From assembly GCA_001464615.1 (NCBI GenBank), contig LNFI01000032.1, positions 310,001 to 374,000 of the forward strand: 64,000 nucleotides of DNA, given 5' to 3'. The DNA is from Sphingomonadales bacterium Ga0077557 (lineage in GTDB: Bacteria > Pseudomonadota > Alphaproteobacteria > Sphingomonadales > Sphingomonadaceae). The notes beneath the pieces were generated by a model. That model ran no database searches, had not been told where the DNA came from, and worked only from the letters and a program-made list of their open reading frames with translations. Made by a program: the position numbers and the translations under genes. Shown in pieces: positions 27,495 to 33,665 of the stretch. Within the stretch, counting starts at the first letter, position 1, and the number at the start of each line of letters is the position of its first letter.

Positions 27495-29198
27495 TCAATC
27501 AGTGATTTCGCCAGCCGTCATCGTCAGCACCCGGTCGCACAGCATCAGGCTTTCGGCGCGGTGGGTGACAAACAGGATCGCCGGGCGCGGATCGAGCGCA
27601 CGAAACGCCCCAATAATCGCGGCTTCTGATGGGGCATCAAGCGAGCTGCTTGCCTCGTCCAGAATCAACAACGCTGGTTTGCGCAGCAATGCCCGCGCCA
27701 GGATCAGGCGTTGACGCTCGCCGCCCGAGAGCGCGGCACCGCGTTCGCCGACCAGCGTGTCCAGCCCGTCGCTTAGCCCCTTGACCAGGTCGTCAGCGCC
27801 GACCCGATCCAGGGCCGCCCATAGCGCATCCTCCGTGGCGGCACCGCCCCAAAGGAGATTGTCGCGGACACTGCCGAAAAACAGGAAAGGCTCTTGCGTT
27901 GCATAGGCGATCCGCGCCTGCCAGGCGGCCAGGTGGTGCGCGTCAAGGGACGTGGTACCAATCTGGATGGTGCCTGATTGCGGCACCAGCAACCCGGCGG
28001 CGAGATCAAGCAAGCTGGTCTTGCCGCTGCCGGATGCCCCGCAAATGCCGATCATCTCGCCGGCCGCGATCGTGAAGGACCCGCGCTTCACGCCGCCGCC
28101 CTGGCGGTGAAGATAGCAGACGTCGCGAAAAATCAATGGGCCTGGCGCCAGCGGCAGCGGCGTTGCCGGTTCAGCGCGCGCTGCCGCCAATGCTGTGCGC
28201 ATTTCGACAATTGCTTCATAGGCCGGCAACGTGAAGAACAGCTGCGGCAGCGCCTGTTGCAATGATCGGATCGGGCCGGCAACGCGGGTGAAGATGACAA
28301 TCATTGTGATCAAGATCGCTGGCGACAGGCTAAACAGACCAATCCCAATCCCGACCAGCACCGTCACCGCGACGGCCGAGGCAACCCCGAATAGCAATTG
28401 ATCGCGCGCCCGCCTGAGCGAAAACTCTCGCTGAAATCCCAGTTGCCGCCGTTGCAGCCGATCGAAAGCGCCCGAGAATTGCGGGCCCATTCCCTGCGCC
28501 AGCGCAACCTTCAGGCCGTTCAGCAACTGGTTGATCGCGCCCAGCAGCTCGGCATTGCCGCTGCTGCTAAATTGGCCGAGCGTGCCGATCCGATCGAGCC
28601 GGGCAAGCGCCGGCAGCGCGATCCCGGCCAGCAACAGCAGAATTAGGGCGCCGAAGCCCGGTGCCAGCAGCAAGGCCAGGGCGCATTGGACAATCAGCAA
28701 GGCAAGCGCGACGATGATCTGGAAGCATTGGGTGGTTGCCGTCGATACCCGGCCAATCTCCCCGCTCAGCTGGCTGGTGACACCGGCATGGTCGAGCGTC
28801 ACCAGATCGGACCAGCGCGCCGCGGCCAGTTGATTGACCAGCCGGGTGCGCTGTTCAGCGACGAAGCGGCTCTGCACGTGCCACAGCACCCGGTCGCGCG
28901 CGAACAGCACCAGACTGCGCAGGATCATCACCAGCAGAAACACGCCAAGCGCGGTGACCAGCAGCGTCTGGCGATTGCCGCCAACCAGCGAGCTGACCCA
29001 GCCCAACATAGCTTGACCGGCAGGATTGCCACCCTGCCCAAGGACGATGCCGATGATCGGCACAAGTAAGGCAAGCCCCAACCCCTCAAACCCCGCAGCC
29101 AGCGGCACGATGCCCAGAGCCAACACCCCGCGCCGCCCGCCGCTGATCAGCAGCGAGCCAAGGAAGCGTCGCAAGGATCGTCCGCGCGCCAGCCTCAT
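27495..29198 (-). CDS. ABC exporter, fused permease-ATPase; candidate lasso peptide exporter (D)
   Basis: The 567-residue protein joins a six-helix exporter domain (about residues 15-310) to an ATPase domain. The ATPase has Walker A GASGSGKTS, signature LSGGERQRL and Walker B LLILDEASSSLD. This is the ABCB/McjD layout used to export peptides and give self-immunity in lasso peptide clusters. Its start is 92 bases from the divergent B2 protease gene, and the two form the exporter-protease half of the RiPP island. I chose the internal ATG at 29198; an upstream start at 29303 would run into the B2 leader. Export of another substrate (lipid, drug) is possible on sequence alone. Confidence 0.85.
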   Translation of the reverse strand: MRLARGRSLRRFLGSLLISGGRRGVLALGIVPLAAGFEGLGLALLVPIIGIVLGQGGNPAGQAMLGWVSSLVGGNRQTLLVTALGVFLLVMILRSLVLFARDRVLWHVQSRFVAEQRTRLVNQLAAARWSDLVTLDHAGVTSQLSGEIGRVSTATTQCFQIIVALALLIVQCALALLLAPGFGALILLLLAGIALPALARLDRIGTLGQFSSSGNAELLGAINQLLNGLKVALAQGMGPQFSGAFDRLQRRQLGFQREFSLRRARDQLLFGVASAVAVTVLVGIGIGLFSLSPAILITMIVIFTRVAGPIRSLQQALPQLFFTLPAYEAIVEMRTALAAARAEPATPLPLAPGPLIFRDVCYLHRQGGGVKRGSFTIAAGEMIGICGASGSGKTSLLDLAAGLLVPQSGTIQIGTTSLDAHHLAAWQARIAYATQEPFLFFGSVRDNLLWGGAATEDALWAALDRVGADDLVKGLSDGLDTLVGERGAALSGGERQRLILARALLRKPALLILDEASSSLDAPSEAAIIGAFRALDPRPAILFVTHRAESLMLCDRVLTMTAGEITD

Positions 29199-29290
29199 GA
29201 GGAGGCCGCGCCTGATCCCGTAACCGCACGGCCTGGCTTGGCTTTTTCGCTCCCCGTGGCTAGCGTCGCGCGATAAGGCAGCAGATCGAC

Positions 29291-29788
29291 ATGGCAATCG
29301 CAAACACGGTGGCGCGCAAGATCGGGACGTTGGCGGCGGTTGGCCCCCGACGTCAGTTGCTGGTTGTCGAGGCGATCGGCCAGCTCATGCGCGCGCGCTT
29401 GCTGATCAAGACGCAGGGCTGGACCCGCATCGCCGATACGCTCGGCACGATGATCCCGGCTGATGCCGTGCCAGCGATGCAACCCCCAACCAGCCCCGCC
29501 GAAATCACCACCGCGCGGCTGGCGCGGCAGATTGGCTGGGCAGTGGGCGCGGTCGCCCCGTTCATGCCGTTTCGGGCCAAATGTCTTGAACAGGCAATTG
29601 CCGTTCACGCTATGCTGAGGGCGCGGGAAGTTGGTGCGTTCATTTATTTCGCTGCGTTCCCCAGCGATGGGCGGATTAGCGCACATGCCTGGCTTGATGC
29701 CGCCGGGGTGCGGGTGATCGGCTATCCTGTTCCGCGCGACTTTGTGCCGCTTGGGTGTTTCGTCCCGAGCCCCGTATCTCCGCTGTAA
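29291..29788 (+). CDS. Lasso peptide biosynthesis B2-type protease
   Basis: The 165-residue protein belongs to the transglutaminase-like cysteine proteases that remove the leader peptide in lasso biosynthesis. The nucleophile motif is FRAKCLEQAIAVHAMLR (Cys98) and the His motif is RISAHAWLD (His132). In most B2 proteins an Asp in a D-P turn follows the His by about 12-13 residues; here that position reads GYP (Tyr145), with the nearest Asp at 136 and 150. The N-terminal 90 residues are helical, as in stand-alone B2. The ABC exporter is divergent; cyclase and B1 lie 4-6 kb away. Shine-Dalgarno is weak. Confidence 0.85.
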   Translation: MAIANTVARKIGTLAAVGPRRQLLVVEAIGQLMRARLLIKTQGWTRIADTLGTMIPADAVPAMQPPTSPAEITTARLARQIGWAVGAVAPFMPFRAKCLEQAIAVHAMLRAREVGAFIYFAAFPSDGRISAHAWLDAAGVRVIGYPVPRDFVPLGCFVPSPVSPL

Positions 29789-29841
29789 ATGCCGGTCGGC
29801 GGCGCTAGGATGGGCGGCCATCATCGCCGGAGGCCCAGCCG

Positions 29842-30489
29842 ATGCCGACCCATCTGAAGATCGACTTTGTTTCTGATATCTCGTGCCCATGGTGCATTAT
29901 CGGCCTGCGCGCGCTGGAGGAGGCGTTGGTGCGCACAAGCGATGGTATCGACGCCGCGATCACATTCCAACCCTTTGAACTTAATCCCGATATGCCGGCT
30001 AAGGGCCAGAATATCGTCGAGCATGTCGCCCAGAAATATGGATCGACGCCTGAACAATCTGCCGCCAATCGGGCGATGATCCAGGCGCGCGCCGCCGACC
30101 TTGGTTTTACCATGACGGGGAATGAGCATAGCCGAATCTATAACAGCTTTGATGCGCATCGGCTGTTGCATTGGGCCGAAGCGAGCGGCCACCAGGCCGC
30201 GCTCAAACGCGCGTTGTTCGATGCCTATTTTACCCAGGGCCAGAATATTGGCGATCACGACGTGCTGGTTGCCGCTGCCGTCGTGGCGGGGCTTGATCCG
30301 GCGGCGGCGCGTGCCGTGCTGACGTCGGGCCAATTTGCGCAAGAGGTGCGTGCCGCCCAACAGCTTTGGCGCCAGCGGGGAATCACAGCGGTGCCGGCGG
30401 TGGTGATTAACGACCAATATTTGATCCTTGGCGGCCAGCCGATCGAGGCGTTTGAAAAGGCATTGCGGGCGATTGCCGCGGAAGCCTGA
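29842..30489 (+). CDS. FrnE-like DsbA-family oxidoreductase
   Basis: The 215-residue protein is a cytosolic thioredoxin-fold enzyme of the FrnE group. The redox motif is CPWC in FVSDISCPWCIIGLRALEEAL, with the helical insertion typical of DsbA (NEHSRIYNSFDAHRLLHWAE) and the cis-Pro loop ITAVPAVVIND. It has no signal peptide. Polyketide clusters use FrnE-like isomerases, while chromosomal copies often serve oxidative-stress defence. It follows B2 by 53 bases on the same strand and might be co-transcribed with it. The RiPP precursor has no Cys, so a role in product maturation is unlikely. Confidence 0.88.
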   Translation: MPTHLKIDFVSDISCPWCIIGLRALEEALVRTSDGIDAAITFQPFELNPDMPAKGQNIVEHVAQKYGSTPEQSAANRAMIQARAADLGFTMTGNEHSRIYNSFDAHRLLHWAEASGHQAALKRALFDAYFTQGQNIGDHDVLVAAAVVAGLDPAAARAVLTSGQFAQEVRAAQQLWRQRGITAVPAVVINDQYLILGGQPIEAFEKALRAIAAEA

Positions 30490-30592
30490 TGAGGCAAAAG
30501 CCAGCGTCGATTCAGGGGCTTGATCGGCGCGGTCGGATCGGCCAGCGTAGCACCGGACACGCAGTGAAACGGTCAGGGGAGCGCGCGACGTC

Positions 30593-30895
30593 ATGCAGGA
30601 TTTGATCTTATTGCATAGCCATTTTGAGCCGCATGTCGGCAGCGACTTCACGGTGGTGGGCGACAATGGCGCCACGCTGCCACTGACGCTGACAGCGGTT
30701 GAGCGCGGCCGGGCCTCCGGATATTCGGGCCAGGCACGTGATCCCTTCACGCTCATTTTCCAATCCGCTGTGCCGGATGCCATTCCACAGGGCGGCTATG
30801 TTTTTCGGCACGCGGCGATGGGCGAGGTGGAGATTTTCTTTGGGCCCTTCAATCGCAACGATGAAGGCGTGCAATATGCGGCAAGTTTCAATTGA
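30593..30895 (+). CDS. DUF6916-like protein
   Basis: The 100-residue acidic protein has the pattern I associate with DUF6916: HFEPHVGSDFTVV, LTLTAVERGR, GQARDPFTLIFQS, QGGYVFRHAAMGEVEIFFGP, FNRNDEGVQYAASFN. It looks like a small beta-rich domain without signal peptide or membrane helix. Genes of this type are found beside tail-collar (MdpB-like) genes in many proteobacteria, as here. No function is established. It converges on the GNAT gene with seven bases between stops. Confidence 0.65.
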   Translation: MQDLILLHSHFEPHVGSDFTVVGDNGATLPLTLTAVERGRASGYSGQARDPFTLIFQSAVPDAIPQGGYVFRHAAMGEVEIFFGPFNRNDEGVQYAASFN

Positions 30896-30902
30896 GGCGA
30901 TC

Positions 30903-31472
30903 TCAATTGGATTGAGCCTGTCGTTGATCTGTGACGGTGGCGTTCTCCGCCATGCGCTCCATTTCTAGGTAGACGCCGGTGTCGCTGACGTCGACAAAAC
31001 CAAGCCGCTGATACAGGCGTAACGCCGGATTGAATTTTTCCACGAAAATGCCGACGCCAAGGCCGGATTGTGCCGCTGTATCGATCAGCGCGGTGAGAAT
31101 GGCGGTGCCGATTCCATTGCCGCGCTGCCCCGGCATCAGCGCGATATCAATGATGTGCAGCCGCGTATCACGGCGTTCCAGATAGAGCCGACCGATCGGC
31201 TCGCCGTGAAGTTCGATCACATCAAAGGCGCTAGCGGGAAAATGCTGCCGATAATGCCGATATTGCGCATCGAATTGCTGGGCCAGAAAGGCGTGCTTCT
31301 GGTCATCTGACCAGCTTTGCGCCTGCGCGATTTCCTCTGCCCGGGTCGATGCATAGAGCGCGAAGAGAAAAGGGAGATCAGCATCGCCCTCTGGCCGCAA
31401 ACCATAGCCCCGAACGCGCAGCGCCGCCGGCAGGGTAAATGCCGACGGCGCGCGATGATCGCCATTCCCCAT
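30903..31472 (-). CDS. GNAT-family N-acetyltransferase
   Basis: The 189-residue protein has the GNAT fold. The acetyl-CoA loop is MPGQRGNGIGTAILTALID (the Q/RxxGxG/A motif), preceded by GRLYLERRDTRLHIIDIAL and followed by VEKFNPALRLYQRLGFVDVS. N-terminal LRPEGDADLPFLFALYAS is the usual alpha1 region. The substrate is unknown. Its start is five bases from the stop of tail-collar gene 1, making it the last gene of a four-gene minus-strand operon. It might acetylate a collar protein or be a bystander. Confidence 0.85.
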   Translation of the reverse strand: MGNGDHRAPSAFTLPAALRVRGYGLRPEGDADLPFLFALYASTRAEEIAQAQSWSDDQKHAFLAQQFDAQYRHYRQHFPASAFDVIELHGEPIGRLYLERRDTRLHIIDIALMPGQRGNGIGTAILTALIDTAAQSGLGVGIFVEKFNPALRLYQRLGFVDVSDTGVYLEMERMAENATVTDQRQAQSN

Positions 31473-31477
31473 ATTGT

Positions 31478-32011
31478 TTAGTTGCGCACCGGGAAAACGC
31501 CCTCAATGGCAAGGCAAAAATTCAATGCCAGCGACGGTTGCTGATTGTCATGCGCGCCCGATCCGCCGGTTGGGCCAATCGCTTGCGGTGCCAGCATCGT
31601 CGTGGCGGGCGGTGCCGCGTATAATCTGGCACCGGCTGAAAAGCCGATATTGGCGGTACTGGTTGGGGTATTCACGACCTGCGTCGCGATGTTTGTTGGG
31701 GCTTGGCCGTTGACCAGATGATTATGCGCCGGCATTTCCAACGGCGACAAGGTAACCGACGGCGTGCCGGATTGCTCGCCGATCGCGCGTGGCGTCAGGC
31801 CGGGGCCATTCCCCCATCCCATTGGCGCATTGGACTGGAAATTGGGAATCCCAAAATTGGTCGTCCCGTTACCCCCATAGCTTGTGCCCAGCACCGCAAA
31901 AACGGCGGAATACTGGCTGATCGGCAGGAGTTGCCCCTTACAGAAAACCCAACCCCGGGGGGCAAAGTTGAAGCCGAAGATGCGGATCTCACCGATGAAT
32001 GGCGATGACAT
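31478..32011 (-). CDS. MdpB-like tail-collar domain protein 1
   Basis: Starting at the ATG at 32011 (AGGAG upstream), the protein has 177 residues. The N-terminal half is a phage tail-collar domain (PF07484 type): SPFIGEIRIFGFNFAPRGW, CKGQLLPISQYSAVFAVLG, TSYGGNGTTNFGIPNFQS. A variable Thr/Ala-rich middle leads to a conserved end, NFCLAIEGVFPVRN. It has no signal peptide. Collar proteins of this bacterial (non-prophage) type usually occur in threes, as here; microcystin-dependent protein MdpB is the namesake and function is unclear. There are no phage head, tail or lysis genes nearby. Confidence 0.85.
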   Translation of the reverse strand: MSSPFIGEIRIFGFNFAPRGWVFCKGQLLPISQYSAVFAVLGTSYGGNGTTNFGIPNFQSNAPMGWGNGPGLTPRAIGEQSGTPSVTLSPLEMPAHNHLVNGQAPTNIATQVVNTPTSTANIGFSAGARLYAAPPATTMLAPQAIGPTGGSGAHDNQQPSLALNFCLAIEGVFPVRN

Positions 32012-32028
32012 AATCTTGCTCCTGCGTG

Positions 32029-32565
32029 CTAGTTGCGGCTGGGAAAAACGCCCTGCAGGGCAATGATGAAGCTGACGCACAAGGCCGGCATGAGATTATT
32101 GTGCGGCTGGCTAGATCCGGCAGGCAGAACGGCTGCGGGCGCGAGCTGGACTGGTGTCGTCGTCGCCCCCGCTGGAACGACATACATTCTGCCTCCCCCC
32201 GTTCCAACGCCCGGCAACACTGTTGGCCCAGGCGTCGACGTGGTCGCTGGGACATTGTAGACGTTGAACGAATGCGAATGCGCCGGAAGATTGTTCGGCA
32301 GCAACGTCACCGTCTCCGATCCGGCTCTCTCGCCCATCGTGCGCGGCGACAATGATGGCCCTTGACCCTGCGAGATTGGCAGGCGACCGCGCATATCAGG
32401 CAACCCAAATGTTACCTGCCCGTCGCCACCATAGATCGTGCCAATGAGTGAAAAAAGCGCGGAATTCTGTGCAATTGAGATGAGTTGGCCATTGCACATG
32501 GCCCAATCTCTTGGCGCGAAATTCCCGCCAAACATGCGGACTTCGCCTAAAAATGGATCAGACAT
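32029..32565 (-). CDS. MdpB-like tail-collar domain protein 2
   Basis: The 178-residue paralogue reads DPFLGEVRMFGGNFAPRDW, CNGQLISIAQNSALFSLIG, TIYGGDGQVTFGLPDMRGR and the end IIALQGVFPSRN. The middle (about residues 105-150) is Pro/Thr/Gly-rich and variable. It is the most standard of the three copies, with the full LPDMRGR motif. The next gene in the operon starts 17 bases after its stop. The three copies have diverged strongly outside the shared motifs, so the triplication is old and probably functional, perhaps as a heterotrimer. Confidence 0.85.
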   Translation of the reverse strand: MSDPFLGEVRMFGGNFAPRDWAMCNGQLISIAQNSALFSLIGTIYGGDGQVTFGLPDMRGRLPISQGQGPSLSPRTMGERAGSETVTLLPNNLPAHSHSFNVYNVPATTSTPGPTVLPGVGTGGGRMYVVPAGATTTPVQLAPAAVLPAGSSQPHNNLMPALCVSFIIALQGVFPSRN

Positions 32566-32601
32566 TACGCCCCTCCCTTGTTTTGATGCAGCGGCGAATA
32601 A

Positions 32602-33108
32602 TTAGTTACGTGACGGGTAAATACCTACTAACGCTATGCAGTAATTCATTACGAGATAGGGCTGCATATTATTATGCGCCGTACCACCGATATTTGGCGC
32701 GATAGTCCCTGTATTAATCGGAAATGGCGTAGCGGGCCCAGCGGCCAGAAAATCAATTGTACCTTGAGCGTCGGTGCCAACGATATTGCCCGATGCCGAA
32801 TTGGCTGATGCAGTCGCCGATGTTGCCGTGAAACCATGAATATGACCAGGCATCGTCGGTACAGTCAACGAAACAGTTTCAGTGCCGATAGCCGCTCCTA
32901 ATGTCGGCGTCGGGCTAGATACTGGTGTTCGCCCACGCATGTCTGGTAAGTTAAAGGTCTGAATACCATTGCCGCCAAATTGAGTACCGAGCAGAGAAAA
33001 CAATGCTTGATACTGCGCAACTTGCATTTGTTGACCAAAACACAATGCCCAGCCTTTTGGTGCCCAATCCCAGGGAAGCAATTTTATTTCGCCTATGAAC
33101 GGATCCAT
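32602..33108 (-). CDS. MdpB-like tail-collar domain protein 3
   Basis: The 168-residue protein starts best at the ATG at 33108 (MDPFIGEIKLLPWDW), which has GAGGG eight bases upstream and aligns with the other two copies; the ATG at 33114 is an alternative. Conserved segments are GWALCFGQQMQVAQYQALF, TQFGGNGIQTFNLPDMRGR and NYCIALVGIYPSRN. It is the first gene of the collar-GNAT operon. Its DNA is visibly richer in A+T than its neighbours, as is the region up to the peptide gene, hinting at a different history. Confidence 0.84.
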   Translation of the reverse strand: MDPFIGEIKLLPWDWAPKGWALCFGQQMQVAQYQALFSLLGTQFGGNGIQTFNLPDMRGRTPVSSPTPTLGAAIGTETVSLTVPTMPGHIHGFTATSATASANSASGNIVGTDAQGTIDFLAAGPATPFPINTGTIAPNIGGTAHNNMQPYLVMNYCIALVGIYPSRN

Positions 33109-33279
33109 TTGCATTACCCTCAAAATATCGTTTTACACAAATAATCACGACTCGGCGTGTCACGCTCCTTTCAATCAACATAAAAGAATTGGGATAGCTT
33201 GCAATATCCTTATCACGGTTGTCAGGCTGCAGGTCGTCACGTTGATTAGCAGCAGGCATTGGCATGAAACATGTACAAA

Positions 33280-33295
33280 GTTACATAATTGTAAC
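33280..33295. promoter_or_regulatory. Inverted repeat GTTACA-TAAT-TGTAAC
   Basis: A perfect inverted repeat with six-base arms and a four-base centre lies in the divergent control region, about 170 bases upstream of the collar operon start. It could bind a dimeric regulator. No regulator gene is encoded in the island. Confidence 0.4.
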
Positions 33296-33394
33296 GAACG
33301 GTTACCGAACACGCCGACCGGATAGCTGGATCAATGCCCAAAAAAAAAGTGGATCACGATGCTATCTTGCTGCTTGGTAGCGGGCCATGTGGTC

Positions 33395-33408
33395 GATAAA
33401 ATTTTATC
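33395..33408. promoter_or_regulatory. 14-base perfect palindrome GATAAAATTTTATC
   Basis: The palindrome ends 13 bases before the proposed -35 of the peptide promoter, a usual place for an activator or repressor site. It is conspicuous because the surrounding genome is G+C-rich. The regulator is unknown. Confidence 0.5.
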
Positions 33409-33421
33409 AGCATGTCGTAGG

Positions 33422-33451
33422 TTGTAAATGGGCGCGGAAATGCTGTATCAT
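33422..33451 (+). promoter_or_regulatory. Putative promoter of the precursor peptide gene
   Basis: TTGTAA (33422-33427) and TATCAT (33446-33451) are separated by 18 bases and match sigma-70-type hexamers at four and five of six positions. Transcription would start near 33458, leaving a leader of about 35 bases with a GGGGGAA ribosome site at 33478-33484. Confidence 0.4.
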
Positions 33452-33492
33452 TGGTTTGAAGTTGGACAATCCTGTTGATGGGGGAACATATC

Positions 33493-33645
33493 ATGATTGC
33501 TCAGATCGAAGGAACGTCGAAGCGAGAGTGGCAAACGCCGCTCGTGATCGTCTCTGAAATCGAAACGGGCACCCTCGCAGGTACGTCGCTTTCCAATACG
33601 GAGAATTTTTTCGATCCCATTACCATGCTCGATGGCGGAAGCTGA
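33493..33645 (+). CDS. Candidate lasso-type RiPP precursor peptide (A)
   Basis: This 50-residue peptide has a strong ribosome site (GGGGGAA) and sits beside the cyclase gene. The leader carries the pattern W13-x-x-P16-x-V18 (REWQTPLVIVSEIETG), like the aromatic-x-x-Pro-x-hydrophobic motif that B1/RRE proteins bind. Downstream is a plausible core: Ala29 to Glu37 (AGTSLSNTE) would give a nine-residue ring with Thr27 at the conserved -2 position; Gly30 to Glu37 (eight-residue ring) is the alternative. The tail NFFDPITMLDGGS ends in Ser50, the residue phosphorylated in paeninodin-type lasso peptides, and an HprK-like kinase is encoded nearby. There is no Cys or Tyr. The gene converges on the cyclase gene with 20 bases between stops. 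Identity as a precursor is inference. Confidence 0.65.
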   Translation: MIAQIEGTSKREWQTPLVIVSEIETGTLAGTSLSNTENFFDPITMLDGGS

Positions 33646-33665
33646 CGCCCTGATGACTTGGTCGT

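Larger units (their letters stand above)
33109..33492. promoter_or_regulatory. A+T-rich divergent control region of collar operon and peptide gene
   Basis: This 384-base gap separates the divergent starts of the collar operon and the precursor peptide. It is clearly A+T-richer than the window average and holds two palindromes (33280-33295 and 33395-33408), a plausible promoter for the peptide gene (33422-33451) and a nine-A run near 33340. I see no convincing gene in it. Confidence 0.6.

Noticed and set aside
31478..33108. Prophage or tailocin remnant, suggested by the tail-collar proteins
   Set aside because: No tape measure, sheath, baseplate, lysis, integrase or attachment site was found, and MdpB-like trios occur widely outside prophages.
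33095..33325. 76-codon open frame across the control region upstream of the peptide gene
   Set aside because: No ribosome site, no recognisable domain, it begins inside collar gene 3 on the other strand, and its residues fit random A+T-rich sequence.
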